Shown piece after piece: positions 38,962 through 49,965 of a stretch of DNA of 64,000 bases (positions are counted from its first letter, which is position 1; each line of letters starts with the position of its first letter). This DNA is from Methylomonas methanica (lineage in GTDB: Bacteria > Pseudomonadota > Gammaproteobacteria > Methylococcales > Methylomonadaceae), in contig NZ_LUUG01000073.1 in assembly GCF_001644035.1 (NCBI RefSeq), positions 45,701 to 109,700 of the forward strand, written 5' to 3'. The translations under genes were made by a program, and so were the position numbers. A model generated the notes under the pieces. The model saw nothing but the letters and a program-made list of their open reading frames with translations. It did no database searches and had not been told where the DNA came from.

Positions 38962-40782
38962 ATGTCTGATCGCAAATTTGCCGTCATTATGCCGCGTCGT
39001 GTTTTAAGCTGCTGGTTTTTCGGCCTGTTGTTTCTGGCGGCTTGCAGCGAACAACCGGTCAAAAACAAGACTCAATTGGAAGTGCGCCCACAGGCCAGCA
39101 CCCGAAAAGCCAAACCGGCAGAACCGCCGCGCAGTTACCGGATGACCGACAATCAAAACAGTCTGCATCTGCTGGATGCCGACACTCGCTTGCAAGCCGG
39201 CGACAGCCAGGCCGCGCAAAAAGCCCTGGATAAGATCAACGCCGAACAGTTATCACCGGAACTGTTCAGCAAATATAAATTGCTCCAAGCCCAAGTGGCC
39301 TTGAGTATGGGCGATGCGGAACAAGCCTTGAAAAAGCTCGAGGGGGTGCGGCCTGCCATACTGACCGACGCCGATCAAATTGCTTATTACCAATCCATGG
39401 CCTTCGTCCATGCCTTGCTGGGTGATGTATTGCCCAGCGTCAGAGCTCGTCTTAAACTGGGCCGACTGCTGCAAAAACCCGAGCAGCAAAAACAAAACAT
39501 TGTCGCCATCCTGGATGCGCTCAGCGTGTTGCCGCTGGAAACCCTCAGCGGCCCGTCGCCCATCGTCGACGAATTGAGCGGCTGGATGGCGTTGGCTAAA
39601 ATTCTTAAGCAACGCAACGTGGCCGGTTTCGACACAGCCGGACAAATCCAGCAATGGCGGCAAATGTTTCCCGGTCATCCGGCCAACGCCGATTATCTGC
39701 AAGCCTATCTGAACCCGCCGCCAGCCGTTCAACAAGCAACTCAAGAACCGGAACAGCCCGCGCAACCGCCAACGCCGGGAGCAACCATTGCCGTACTGCT
39801 GCCCAGCTCGGGCTCTTATGCCAGTGCGGCTAAAGCTATCAGGGAAGGATTGACGGTAGCCCATCGCCTGGCCGCCAGCGCCGCGCCGCAAATGCCTTTA
39901 AAGTATTACGACAGCGAAAAAGACGATATCGCCAACGTGTATCGGCAAGCCGTCAGCGACGGCGCCAAACAGGTGATAGGGCCGTTGGTGAAAGAACAAA
40001 TCCAAAGCCTGGTGCAATCCACCGAATTAACCATACCGGTGCTGGCGCTGAATCATGTGGAAAATCTGAGCAAAACCAATCTGTATCAGTTCGGCCTCAG
40101 CCCGATCGACGACGCGGAACAATTGGTGCTAAAGGCCAAGCGTGACGGCCAACAGAACGCTGTATTGCTGACGCCGGATACCAATCAAGGCCAACGAGTG
40201 CGCCATTATCTGATGTCGGCCTGGCAAGCAGCCGGCGGCGCGGTGGTTGGCGTGGAAAGCTACGATCCGAAACAGCACGATTTCGCGGCCATCGTAAAAA
40301 CCTTACTCAGCCCCAGCGTCAGCGTGAATGGTCAGAAACAATCATTGGCCTTGTTCGTGAGTGCCAGCCCGGAATTGGCTAGAGAGCTGGCGCCGCAATT
40401 AAAGTACTCGCAAAGCAGCGAGTTGTCGGTTTATGCGATGCCCAATATCTATAGCGGCCGGCAAAACCCGGTGCGCGATAGTGAGTTAGGCAACATTAAT
40501 TTCTGCGATCTACCGTGGGTGTTTGCCGACGCCTATAGCGGCCCTTTGAGCCAACAAGCCGTGCAAAATACCTGGCAAGGCCTGAGCGATAGCCAAGTCA
40601 AACTAGTCGCTTTGGGCATAGATGCCTATAACGTCATCGGCCAACTACCGCAGTTGGCCGGCGGACCTTACGCCGGCGCGACCGGTCGCTTGTCCTTAAA
40701 CAACGAAAATCGCATTACCCGCAAACTGGTATGCGCCCAGTTTAGAAGCGGCGTGCCGGTCGCCTCAGGCTTTATCGAATAG
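38962..40782 (+). CDS. lpoA: LppC/LpoA family penicillin-binding-protein activator lipoprotein
   Basis: 606 residues with a lipoprotein signal ending LAAC (C28). The N-terminal part (about 50-255) is helical TPR-like; a Pro/Gln-rich linker (about 253-272) leads to a periplasmic-binding-protein-like domain (IAVLLPSSGSYASAAKAIREGL, GAKQVIGPLVKEQI) as in LpoA, the outer-membrane activator of PBP1A. The start could also be the internal Met10. yraN follows within 1 bp and gmhA after that, the conserved rsmI / lpoA-yraN-diaA order. Confidence 0.92.
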   Translation: MSDRKFAVIMPRRVLSCWFFGLLFLAACSEQPVKNKTQLEVRPQASTRKAKPAEPPRSYRMTDNQNSLHLLDADTRLQAGDSQAAQKALDKINAEQLSPELFSKYKLLQAQVALSMGDAEQALKKLEGVRPAILTDADQIAYYQSMAFVHALLGDVLPSVRARLKLGRLLQKPEQQKQNIVAILDALSVLPLETLSGPSPIVDELSGWMALAKILKQRNVAGFDTAGQIQQWRQMFPGHPANADYLQAYLNPPPAVQQATQEPEQPAQPPTPGATIAVLLPSSGSYASAAKAIREGLTVAHRLAASAAPQMPLKYYDSEKDDIANVYRQAVSDGAKQVIGPLVKEQIQSLVQSTELTIPVLALNHVENLSKTNLYQFGLSPIDDAEQLVLKAKRDGQQNAVLLTPDTNQGQRVRHYLMSAWQAAGGAVVGVESYDPKQHDFAAIVKTLLSPSVSVNGQKQSLALFVSASPELARELAPQLKYSQSSELSVYAMPNIYSGRQNPVRDSELGNINFCDLPWVFADAYSGPLSQQAVQNTWQGLSDSQVKLVALGIDAYNVIGQLPQLAGGPYAGATGRLSLNNENRITRKLVCAQFRSGVPVASGFIE

Positions 40783-40783
40783 C

Positions 40784-41745
<962 letters not shown>

Positions 41746-41753
41746 GGCCTTAG

Positions 41754-41787
41754 GCGCCCGTTATAAATCAATCCTATAAACGGGCGC
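41754..41787. terminator. Hairpin between convergent gmhA and glgC
   Basis: GCGCCCGTTATA (41754-41765) pairs with TATAAACGGGCGC (41775-41787), one bulged base. It lies between convergent genes ending at 41745 and 41801. There is no proper U-run on either strand, so confidence as a terminator is moderate. Confidence 0.5.
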
Positions 41788-41800
41788 TTCGGATACCTTA

Positions 41801-43066
41801 TTACCTGACGTAATGTAGTTTTTGCCCCAACATTTCGGCAGTTACCAGCACCACCCCGCCTTCGCTGACATAAAATCTGTTTTTGTCGTCGTCAAGATTC
41901 TCGCCAATCACCGTGCCTGCTGGCACTTCACAACCTTTTTCAACGATGGCTTTGGTAATACGGCAATTTTGACCTATCCGTACTTGTGGTAACAGGATGC
42001 TGTCTTTGATAAGCGATGATTCGTTCACGGTAACATTCGAGAACACCATGGAATGCTTGATAGTTGCGCCGGAAATAATGGAACCGCCGGCAATCATCGA
42101 ATCCACAGCTAGACCCCGCCGGCCGTTGTCGTCGAAGACAAATTTGGCCGGCGGCGTTTGTTCCTGATAGGTCCATATCGGCCAGGACGTATCGTATAAA
42201 TTCAAATCCGGTTCGACGCCAATTAATTCCAAATTGGACGCCCAATAGGCGTCTATTGTCCCGACATCGCGCCAATAACTTTGTTGACCGCTTTGTAGAT
42301 CCAAAAACGGATAGGCATTAACAATATGATCGTCGATGACGGCGGGAATAATATCTTTACCAAAATCGTTGGTGGAATTTTCAGTCTGGGAGTCTTTAAT
42401 TAATTGCTGCCATAAAAAATCGGCATTAAAGATATAAATACCCATTGAGGCCAATGCGGTATCGGTTCTACCGGGCATCACAGGTGGATTGGCCGGTTTT
42501 TCGACAAATGCTCTGACCCGGCGATTTTCGTCCACGTCCATCACGCCAAAAGCAGATGCGTCTTTTAACGATACTTCCAGACAGCCTATGGTTAAATCGG
42601 CATTTTTTTCGACGTGGTCGATTAACATGGCCGCATAATCCATTTTATAAATATGATCGCCGGCCAGAATTAAAATATGATCAGGTTGGCGGGCCCGCAG
42701 AATATCGATATTCTGCAATACGGCATCGGCTGTACCTTTGTACCAAGAGTTTTCGTCGATGCGTTGTTGCGCCGGCATTATGTCGACATATTCCCCGAAT
42801 TCGCCGCGCATGAATCCCCAGCCTTTTTGAATATGGCGGATCAGCGAATCGGCCTTATATTGCGTCATTACGCCTATTTTACGGATGCCGGAATTCACGC
42901 AATTGGATAACGGAAAATCGATAATACGAAACTTGCCGCCAAAAGGCACGGCGGGTTTGGCCCGCCAATCCGTCATATTCATTAACCGGGAACCGCGTCC
43001 GCCGGCAAGAATTAGAGCAATGGTATTTTTGGTTAATTGATGGATATTGTGTGTAGGCGCTGACAT
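41801..43066 (-). CDS. glgC: Glucose-1-phosphate adenylyltransferase
   Basis: 421 residues from ATG 43066 ([11 protein letters not shown]); a frame to 43144 adds 26 residues unlike the family. N-terminal nucleotidyltransferase domain with [35 protein letters not shown], the [12 protein letters not shown] and [10 protein letters not shown] substrate motifs; C-terminal left-handed beta-helix repeats ([19 protein letters not shown]). It makes ADP-glucose for glycogen synthesis, a main carbon reserve in methanotrophs. Other glg genes are not in the window. Confidence 0.95.
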   Translation of the reverse strand: MSAPTHNIHQLTKNTIALILAGGRGSRLMNMTDWRAKPAVPFGGKFRIIDFPLSNCVNSGIRKIGVMTQYKADSLIRHIQKGWGFMRGEFGEYVDIMPAQQRIDENSWYKGTADAVLQNIDILRARQPDHILILAGDHIYKMDYAAMLIDHVEKNADLTIGCLEVSLKDASAFGVMDVDENRRVRAFVEKPANPPVMPGRTDTALASMGIYIFNADFLWQQLIKDSQTENSTNDFGKDIIPAVIDDHIVNAYPFLDLQSGQQSYWRDVGTIDAYWASNLELIGVEPDLNLYDTSWPIWTYQEQTPPAKFVFDDNGRRGLAVDSMIAGGSIISGATIKHSMVFSNVTVNESSLIKDSILLPQVRIGQNCRITKAIVEKGCEVPAGTVIGENLDDDKNRFYVSEGGVVLVTAEMLGQKLHYVR

Positions 43067-43167
43067 GGTTAAATCTTCAGAAAAATAAGCTGCTGGCCGA
43101 ATATGTTTTATAGGGTGTATCAGGTTTTTCCAAGGCTTTTTCAAACCTAAAAATTACCGGCGAAAAC

Positions 43168-43641
43168 TCAAAATACACGCATTTTTTCAAGCGAAGCAAA
43201 TACGCCTGAGTCGTTAATATCCGGAGTGATATGTAATTCGATAATGCTTACCGCAGGTAAATCGACAAGGTGCTGTTCCGATGCCACAGTGCAACCTTGC
43301 GGATTAAAATTCCAATGTTGGCGGACGATTTCGTTAAACGACTGTCCGTTATCCTGAGAAATGCGAACGACGTACTCTTGCGTTCTGGCAATAGCGGATT
43401 CCAAAAAATCCAGTTGAATACACTTCACTGGCTGCGCCTGCATAAACAGTAGCCGAATAACTTGCAATCCCGGCATTCCCGCTCGCCACCCGCCTCTAAA
43501 TCCATTCAGTAGAGCGGCTTCGATAGGGTGCTCCGCATCCTCTGACGAGACTTCAACGTCTGCAAGTTCCTCCAGATTTAACTGCGGCGTGGTTAAAGAT
43601 GCTGTGTCGGGCCGATTGTCACCGATAATTCGTTTTTGCAT
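43168..43641 (-). CDS. Protein with a discoidin/F5-8C-like beta-sandwich
   Basis: 157 residues. The central part (GMPGLQVIRLLFMQAQPVK, then QLDFLE and the EYVVRISQDNGQSF segment) and the final VSIIELHITPD have the strand pattern of galactose-binding-like beta-sandwich domains. There is no signal peptide, so it is cytosolic as read. AGG is found upstream of the ATG. It precedes glgC by 101 bp on the same strand; a link to glycogen or carbohydrate binding is only a guess. Confidence 0.6.
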   Translation of the reverse strand: MQKRIIGDNRPDTASLTTPQLNLEELADVEVSSEDAEHPIEAALLNGFRGGWRAGMPGLQVIRLLFMQAQPVKCIQLDFLESAIARTQEYVVRISQDNGQSFNEIVRQHWNFNPQGCTVASEQHLVDLPAVSIIELHITPDINDSGVFASLEKMRVF

Positions 43642-43949
43642 GTTTTACCTGACGTAGGACTGCATTAATCAGTCGAAATAATTTGAATCCGGTTTTGTTT
43701 GTCGGAATTGATTTGCTGAAACTTTTAACTCGAGTGAAATTGGGCCGATATTTGATCTGCAATAACTGCACACCAGACATCGGACTGTTAAGAGGTACGT
43801 ATTTTCGGCATGGCTCGGTCCTAGAAGAGCAAAGTGTTTTTACTGCGAATTCGCCAAGTTCCGTAGATTTGATTAGGAACCCCCGTCTTGCAACGAACCG
43901 CAGCCGAAAAATATGGGCGCTTCCCTGCGCCCCAAGTTGAGAGGGAGGA
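43642..43949. other. Intergenic, no supported gene
   Basis: 308 bp between the transketolase-like gene end and the start of the beta-sandwich gene. An 85-codon plus-strand frame (43683-43940) has no Shine-Dalgarno or known relative and is left out. It should contain the promoter of the beta-sandwich gene and the 3' end of the transketolase transcript; no clear hairpin terminator was seen. Confidence 0.45.
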
Positions 43950-45842
43950 TTAACCTTTCAAGAAACTGGCCATGATGCCAGCCGGGTCAATACCTTGATG
44001 CGGGAATTGCTCCCACAACCCGCCACAGCCTTCTTTATGCGTAGCAATATGCGCGTATTTCGGTGTGTAACCGCGCTCCAGCAACCAAGTACCCATACGG
44101 CTACCCAAACCGGTTTTACGGTTAAACGACTCAACCACCAGCACTTTCGGCGCTTTGCCGAGCTTGGCCAGCACGTCTTCGTCGATGACATTCAACGTAG
44201 GCTTGTTAATCAAACCGACGTCCACGCCTTGTTGTTTCAAGCGCTCAACCGCATCCAGCGAGCGATACAAGGCTTCACCGAAGCTGACGATATAACCCGC
44301 TGTACCTTCGCGAATGATTTCGTCTTTGCCGGGCACGAATTTGTAGTCGCCACCGAAAAACTCATTACCATTGCCGTCCAAAATAGTCGGCACTTTGGAG
44401 CGGGTGGAGAAGATAAAACGCAAACCTGGGTCGAAGAAGACTTTTTCCACGCAAGCTTTCATTTGCAACGGATCAGCCGGGAAATACAGCTTGGTATCGT
44501 ATGCGTCGCTTAGGCCGTTGTCGGCGAACATATTGTTCAAACCGAAATGGCAGGTGTTGTCGGCCATGTCATCGATACCGGAATGCGAGAAATGGCTCAA
44601 TACATTGGAGTTGTTCAAACGGGCCATAGTGATTTCAGACATCAGCATCTCTAAAAACGCGCTGAAAGTGCCGAAAATGCCTTGTTTACCTGCTGCCATA
44701 CCAAAGCCGGCCGCTGCGGAAAAATTTCCGCGCTCCATGATGCCAGAGGAGATAAACACTTCCGGGAAGGCTTTATGAATTTTGAACAAGCCGCAAGAGC
44801 CTTCCAAATCGCTGTCCACAACCCGCACTTTGGCAATCCGCTCTGCTTCAGTTAAACGACCCAAAACATCCACGCAGGCATCGCCGAAGACATTGCGGTT
44901 GGCATCCCATTTGTCGCTGGAACCCAAAAATACCGCGTCGTTTTTAGGCGCTTGCACGGTTCTTAGATGATCCGCGGCGGCTTGTTGGCCGTGCGACTCC
45001 AGATATTCCAGCGCGACTTTTACCGAGACGACATCGTGGCCGTGAGTTGAGCCTTCCAGGCCGACGATGCCTGGACACATCGGCCGATGGTTGATGACTG
45101 CCACCGGGCCGGGCGTGTTGATCGCGGTGATGATGCGTTTATATAAATCATCCAGGTCTTCACCGTCGCCTTCCAGCACGGTAACACCTTGACCAGCCAG
45201 GGTTTTGGCGGTGCTGCAACCTTTCAGATAATCGGACGGATGGCCGGCGATGGTGACGTTGTTGTCGTCGATGATCAGTTTGACGTTCAGGCCTTGCGCC
45301 ACTGCCAGACGGGCGGCTTCGGCATCGTTACCTTCCTGTTGCGAACCATCGGAACCCAAACAGAACAAGGTTTTATCGGGGTTGGCTATAGCCACACCGT
45401 TGACATACGGCCACATGTGGCCCAAACGGCCGGAACTGAATTTTACGCCCGGGGTGAAGCCCAATTCAGGGTGACCCGGCAAATGCGAATGCGCGGCGCG
45501 ATATTCCATCAGCCGTTCAGCCGGTAGATCACCGTTCAGGGTCGACATCAGATACTGAGTGGCAACACGATGGCCGGCTTCGTCAAAGAAAATCGGCACA
45601 AATTGATCGGAACCACGAAATAACGCATCCATGATCATGACTTCCGGTACGGTATCGTATGGGCCGCCGGTATGACCGCCCACGCCGCGCGCCGCGCCGG
45701 TTGAAGTAAAAAATACGATGGCGTCACGGCAAAGCTGAATATTGGCTTTCAGGCTGGCACGTTGTGCATCGGTCAAGGTTGGGTTTTTTGGATCTAAGCT
45801 GATGCGCTGGTAAGCGCCAAGATCGATTGGAAATTTGGACAT
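43950..45842 (-). CDS. Transketolase family enzyme
   Basis: 630 residues from ATG 45842 (MSKFPIDL, GAG upstream). Thiamine-diphosphate binding is shown by GSDGSQQEGNDAEAARLA ending in DDNN, here with Gly-Ser-Asp in place of the common GDG. N-terminal SSGRLGHMW-type region and a middle pyrimidine-binding domain (SSGIMERGNFSAAAGFGMA) with the catalytic Glu expected in it, then a C-terminal transketolase domain (GTAGYIVSFGEALYRSLDA). It differs from E. coli TktA in many motifs and looks like a separate subgroup. In a methanotroph it could serve sugar rearrangements around the ribulose monophosphate cycle; the substrate is not established. Confidence 0.8.
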   Translation of the reverse strand: MSKFPIDLGAYQRISLDPKNPTLTDAQRASLKANIQLCRDAIVFFTSTGAARGVGGHTGGPYDTVPEVMIMDALFRGSDQFVPIFFDEAGHRVATQYLMSTLNGDLPAERLMEYRAAHSHLPGHPELGFTPGVKFSSGRLGHMWPYVNGVAIANPDKTLFCLGSDGSQQEGNDAEAARLAVAQGLNVKLIIDDNNVTIAGHPSDYLKGCSTAKTLAGQGVTVLEGDGEDLDDLYKRIITAINTPGPVAVINHRPMCPGIVGLEGSTHGHDVVSVKVALEYLESHGQQAAADHLRTVQAPKNDAVFLGSSDKWDANRNVFGDACVDVLGRLTEAERIAKVRVVDSDLEGSCGLFKIHKAFPEVFISSGIMERGNFSAAAGFGMAAGKQGIFGTFSAFLEMLMSEITMARLNNSNVLSHFSHSGIDDMADNTCHFGLNNMFADNGLSDAYDTKLYFPADPLQMKACVEKVFFDPGLRFIFSTRSKVPTILDGNGNEFFGGDYKFVPGKDEIIREGTAGYIVSFGEALYRSLDAVERLKQQGVDVGLINKPTLNVIDEDVLAKLGKAPKVLVVESFNRKTGLGSRMGTWLLERGYTPKYAHIATHKEGCGGLWEQFPHQGIDPAGIMASFLKG

Positions 45843-46806
45843 AACTAATCTCATGGTGAGGACATTATTTTTATAGACGCGCATCTAGTTGTTACGCTGT
45901 CATTTTTAAACGCGGCATAAAATAAAGATAATATTTAGCCCCGGTAAATATCCGTTGCTAATTAACTACAATAGCGCTGCTTTTTTACACAAACCGTTGC
46001 TATTTGTAGTCTTACATTTATTTTTCCATGCCGTCATATCGAACCTTACACCCATTAAAACTGGCTTTGCAAGACTTATTAAATACCTACTAATTTGTAT
46101 ATAAATTGAAACGGACAGCCTGTATGGCCGTGCGATAAGCAACAGAATACGTTCCATGGAAAATCAATTAGTTATTCAAGCCGTTTCTGCTCTCGGGGAA
46201 ATATAAGCCGCAAAAAAATTATTTTATTTTTCGCCACAAAGCCGCTTTGCTGTACATATTGAGTGGATTGTAGTGTGTTGCGAAACCGCAATCGGAAAAA
46301 CACCAAAGAGCCTACCGCTGGAAGTAGACCGCGGCCTTGGAACCATTAGTTTCGTTCTCGCTCTAAAGCGGTAAGTTAAAGAATGGCTTCGGCCGAGGAT
46401 AAGCTAGGCCGATTGGTCAAGCTTTCCGATGCGGCGACCCAAGACCATCGCTTCTTCAACAGCCAGGGAACCGAAGATTTTAGCCCAAGCGTCATGTCGG
46501 ATTTTTTGGAGAGCACCGGCAAGACATCGCAATGCGGCGTACGTGACCGGCACAAGGGGAGAGGTCGCGTTAGTTGTATTTCTCGGGAACGTGGGCTATG
46601 TTTCCAGCACCTAAAGTAAAACGACTGGTTGACGCTATACAAGATAACCAAGGTGGTCAAAGTCAATCAACTTACTGATAAGGGCGGAAGTCCGGCAACT
46701 TGATTTTCATGAATTCCGCATCGAAGGCCGCGAGTGCTGATCCGATAACTATTGAAGCTGCTGCAAATATCCTTGGAATACTGCTAAGTACTACCAGAGT
46801 GTCTTT
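45843..46806. other. Long divergent intergenic region
   Basis: About 960 bp between the transketolase-like gene (-) and an RRM protein gene (+). The first ~350 bp is AT-rich. Short inverted segments occur at about 46312 (CTACCGCT) and 46366 (AGCGGTAAG), which could fold in an RNA. Frames of 60-96 codons at 46376-46666 on both strands carry no signals; one minus-strand frame without a start (reading KIFGSLAVEEAMVLGRRIGK) could be a gene relic. No tRNA or known RNA motif was recognised. Confidence 0.4.
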
Positions 46807-47271
46807 ATGATATTGATTATTAAAAATATCCCGTCGATTACTCAAGAAAGTGAGCTGGGAGACTTTGTCGCCCCCGCCCTCAAGTTTTGTCTGTTACTTC
46901 CCTTCAAGCTTGGCAATATCCTAAAAACCGACATCTTTTGTCTTAAAAACATAAAGACAAATGTTTTGTCGTTTCATGGTCGTATTTTTATTGACGATGA
47001 AAAAGCAGGGAAGCTTGCTATCAAAAAACTGCATGGCAAGCGCTTCAAAAATAAAATCGTCGAGGTCAGAGAATATTTTATTCGTTCGCACAAAAACGAC
47101 AGACGCTTAGGGCAAAAACCGGTATCGACGGACTTACTTGAAAAGCGCAAAGGCGAGCGCCGCTGCAATATTAAGCATGAAGGCGAAACAGCAGCTTACA
47201 CGAATGTATTCGATACCGAAAATATCTATCAAATTAGCCGCAGATTACGAGATGACTCTTATGATTACTAA
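46807..47271 (+). CDS. RRM-type RNA-binding protein
   Basis: 154 residues. The N-terminal ~95 residues have an RNP2-like strand (ILIIKNIP) and an RNP1-like segment (HGRIFIDDEKAGKLAIKKLHGKRFKNKIVEVREYF), the bacterial RNA recognition motif. The C-terminal tail is basic and charged (RSHKNDRRLGQ, EKRKGERR), which fits RNA contact. The Shine-Dalgarno is weak. Target RNAs are unknown; the gene stands alone. Confidence 0.78.
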   Translation: MILIIKNIPSITQESELGDFVAPALKFCLLLPFKLGNILKTDIFCLKNIKTNVLSFHGRIFIDDEKAGKLAIKKLHGKRFKNKIVEVREYFIRSHKNDRRLGQKPVSTDLLEKRKGERRCNIKHEGETAAYTNVFDTENIYQISRRLRDDSYDY

Positions 47272-47345
47272 ATCACGGAACTTGCAGCCCGCGTTTCGCC
47301 CGCACGACGAAGAGACACCCGGACCATGACCTTAAAAGTCTGGAA

Positions 47346-48221
47346 TCAAACAATACCGGTTTGCTCCACTCTCTCCCCGTCAATTTTCCCTTCAAACCGA
47401 TGCGCTATGCTCTGCATCACCAAAATCAACACCACCCCTGCCAAAATAAAACCGATCTGTTGCAGCGACGTTTTGATGTCGGTCTTTTGATGTAAAGACG
47501 GGATCAAATCGGCAACCGCGATATAAATAAAACTGGAGGCCGCCAAAGTTAAAAAGTAAGGCAAGATGTGATGCAAATCGCCCAGACTGAAATACGCCAA
47601 TACGCCGCCAACTACCGTGCTTAAGCTGGCAAGAACGTTGTAAAACAAAGCTTCGCCGCGTTTGTAGCCGCTGTGCAGCAATATTGCGAAGTCGCCGACT
47701 TCTTGCGGAATTTCGTGCGCCGCCACTGCCAAACTGGTGACGATACCCAACTGCACGTCGGTCAGAAACGCCGCACCGATCAGCACACCATCGACGAAGT
47801 TATGGATGCTGTCGCCGAGGATGATAAACATGCCGGCAGGGCGATGGCCGGCCGGTTGGATTGAATGCTTATGGTCATGATTATGATGATGGTCATCGTG
47901 CGATTCTTCGCCGTGGGCTTCGCAAGCGTGAGAATGGCAGTGCCGCCACACCAGTAACTTTTCCAAGACAAAAAACAACAGGATGCCGGCCAGGATCGTA
48001 GCCGAGAGATTAGACATATCCTCGACCGGCACTTCCTCAAAGGCATGCGGGATCAAACCGCAAAATGCGCCGGTCAATAAAGCACCAATCGCAAAGCTGA
48101 TGCCGTGCGGCAGCACATGCTTTTGCTTGTCTTCCGGCAGCAATAAAAAGACCGCAGCAGCCAGCACGCTAAGCACACCACCCAGCGCGGTAAACAAGAT
48201 AATCGACAACAACACAGTCAA
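47346..48221 (-). CDS. ZIP family divalent metal transporter
   Basis: 291 residues with about eight membrane segments. Between segments III and IV is a His-rich loop (HSHACEAHGEESHDDHHHNHDHKH), and the metal-site helices read GDSIHNFVDGVLIGAAF and AVAAHEIPQEVGDFAILLHSG, the ZIP signature with paired His/Glu. Likely imports zinc or another divalent ion. It starts 1 bp after the pgeF stop, so rluD-pgeF-zip form an operon. Confidence 0.92.
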   Translation of the reverse strand: MTVLLSIILFTALGGVLSVLAAAVFLLLPEDKQKHVLPHGISFAIGALLTGAFCGLIPHAFEEVPVEDMSNLSATILAGILLFFVLEKLLVWRHCHSHACEAHGEESHDDHHHNHDHKHSIQPAGHRPAGMFIILGDSIHNFVDGVLIGAAFLTDVQLGIVTSLAVAAHEIPQEVGDFAILLHSGYKRGEALFYNVLASLSTVVGGVLAYFSLGDLHHILPYFLTLAASSFIYIAVADLIPSLHQKTDIKTSLQQIGFILAGVVLILVMQSIAHRFEGKIDGERVEQTGIV

Positions 48222-48222
48222 A

Positions 48223-48948
48223 TTAGTCTCTCCAAATCAGGCTGGCCATGCGGCCAGTGGTCGCGCCGTCACGGCGGTACGAGTAAAAACGTTGTGGATC
48301 GGCGACGGTGCACAGGTCGCCGCCGTAGACTTGTTCCACGCCGAGCTCAGCCAGTTTAATGCGCGCCAAGCGGTAAATATCGGCCAGCCATTTGCCCGGC
48401 TGCCTGGCACGAAATGCCACGGCGGTAATCGGGTTGTCTTTAATAAAAGCGTCCCGCACCTCGTCGCCGACTTCGAAATTGTCCGGGCCTATCGCCGGCC
48501 CCAGCCAAACATGCACATCCTGGCAACTCATCGCGTATAGGGTTTCGGCGATGATGCCGGCCTGCAAGCCACGCCAACCGGCGTGGGCGGCGGCGACCAC
48601 TTCACCGTCGTCTCCGCAGAACAGCACGGGTAGACAATCCGCCGTCAGTACCGCGCACACTGTGCCGGGCTGATCGGCGAAACTGGCGTCGGCTTCTGCC
48701 AAACTGTCGGTTTCATCAGCATTCACTACCCGAACCCCGTGTACTTGCTGTAGCCAGACCGGTTCGGATGGCAGTTGCAGCATGTCTTTGATGATGTAGC
48801 GGTTGGTTTTAACATGCTGCGGGTCGTCGTTGACGTGGCCGGCCGGATTTAAGCTGGCGTAAGCACCGGTGCTGACGCCGCCGGTGCGCAAGGTTACGGC
48901 GGCATGCACATGCGCCGGCAGCGGCCAATCAGGCTTGATCCAGTTCAT
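48223..48948 (-). CDS. pgeF: Purine nucleoside phosphorylase / laccase-domain protein
   Basis: 241 residues of the YfiH/PgeF family: WLQQVHGVRV, TADCLPVLF and AAAHAGWRGLQAGI carry the His and Cys metal ligands. Family members are multicopper/zinc proteins with purine nucleoside phosphorylase or peptidoglycan-editing activity. It overlaps the rluD stop by 20 bp, the conserved rluD-yfiH order of gammaproteobacteria. Confidence 0.92.
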   Translation of the reverse strand: MNWIKPDWPLPAHVHAAVTLRTGGVSTGAYASLNPAGHVNDDPQHVKTNRYIIKDMLQLPSEPVWLQQVHGVRVVNADETDSLAEADASFADQPGTVCAVLTADCLPVLFCGDDGEVVAAAHAGWRGLQAGIIAETLYAMSCQDVHVWLGPAIGPDNFEVGDEVRDAFIKDNPITAVAFRARQPGKWLADIYRLARIKLAELGVEQVYGGDLCTVADPQRFYSYRRDGATTGRMASLIWRD

Positions 48949-49882
48949 TTTCCGCCAGTAGTTTCAATAGGTTTTGCATGTCTTCGGGGATCGCTTGTTC
49001 CCATTCGCAATACTCGCCGGTTTCCGGATGCTCCAGACCCAGTTTGGCTGCGTGTAGGGCCTGACGTTTGAAATTGCGCAAGGCTTCGGCCAACGCCGGG
49101 CTGCAATCGGCCGGCATCTGGAAGCGACCACCGTAGACTTGATCGCCGACCAGCGGATAATTGATGTGCGTCATATGCACTCTGATTTGATGAGTGCGGC
49201 CGGTTTCCAGCTTCACGCGAATCAGCGTATGGCGCTTAAAGCGTTGTTCTAGGCGGTAATGGGTAATGGCTTCTTTACCACCGCGACGCACGACCGCATT
49301 ACGTTTACGGTCCACTGGATGGCGACCGATCGGTTCGTCGACGGTGCCGCCGGCAGTCATCCAGCCTTTTACCAGCGCCAGATATTCACGATGGATGCTA
49401 CGCTCCTGGAGTTGCTCGACCAGGCTGTTATGAGCCTGCAAGGTTTTGGCGATCATCAGCAGGCCGCTGGTATCCTTGTCGATGCGGTGCACAATGCCGG
49501 CACGCGGCAGGGTATCCAAGCTGGGAGCGTGATTGAGCAAGGCATTGACTAAGGTGCCGTCCCAGTTGCCGACAGCCGGATGCACAACCAATCCGGCCGG
49601 CTTATTCACGATTAGTAAAGAATCATCTTCGTAAATAATGTCTAGCGGGATTTCCTGAGGCGCGTATTCGATCACGCGCTCGGCTTCGGCATCCAGCTCA
49701 ATTTCCTCGCCGCCATCCAATTTCTCGCGGCCTTTCATGATCTCGCCATCCACCAACACTCGCCCGGCTTTGATCCAGGTTTGCAGTTTGCTGCGCGAAT
49801 AATCCGGAAACACTTCGGCCAGACACTGGTCCAGTCGCATACCCGCCAGTTCCTCTGGAACCCTTGCCGTCAATATCGTCAT
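48929..49882 (-). CDS. rluD: 23S rRNA pseudouridine(1911/1915/1917) synthase
   Basis: 317 residues from ATG 49882 (MTILTARVPEE); a frame to 49942 has no family match. An S4 RNA-binding domain (about 15-75, LDQCLAEVFPDYSRSKLQTWI) precedes the RluA-type catalytic domain with GIVHRIDKDTSGLL (D135) and ETGRTHQIRVHM. It modifies helix 69 of 23S rRNA. Divergent from bamD by 83 bp, as in E. coli. Confidence 0.96.
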   Translation of the reverse strand: MTILTARVPEELAGMRLDQCLAEVFPDYSRSKLQTWIKAGRVLVDGEIMKGREKLDGGEEIELDAEAERVIEYAPQEIPLDIIYEDDSLLIVNKPAGLVVHPAVGNWDGTLVNALLNHAPSLDTLPRAGIVHRIDKDTSGLLMIAKTLQAHNSLVEQLQERSIHREYLALVKGWMTAGGTVDEPIGRHPVDRKRNAVVRRGGKEAITHYRLEQRFKRHTLIRVKLETGRTHQIRVHMTHINYPLVGDQVYGGRFQMPADCSPALAEALRNFKRQALHAAKLGLEHPETGEYCEWEQAIPEDMQNLLKLLAENELDQA

Positions 49883-49965
49883 AGTCGTTTTTAAGTTATA
49901 CTCGCGGCCAGAACGCCGCCAAAAGCTGCAAAAAACCCGCAATATTACAACGTGTTGATAAACGT

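Noticed and set aside
43683..43940. 85-codon plus-strand open frame
   Set aside because: No start signals or known relatives; probably chance.
46376..46666. Possible gene or transposase relic on either strand
   Set aside because: Competing short frames on both strands, none with a start signal; a fragment reading KIFGSLAVEEAMVLGRRIGK could not be assigned to a family.
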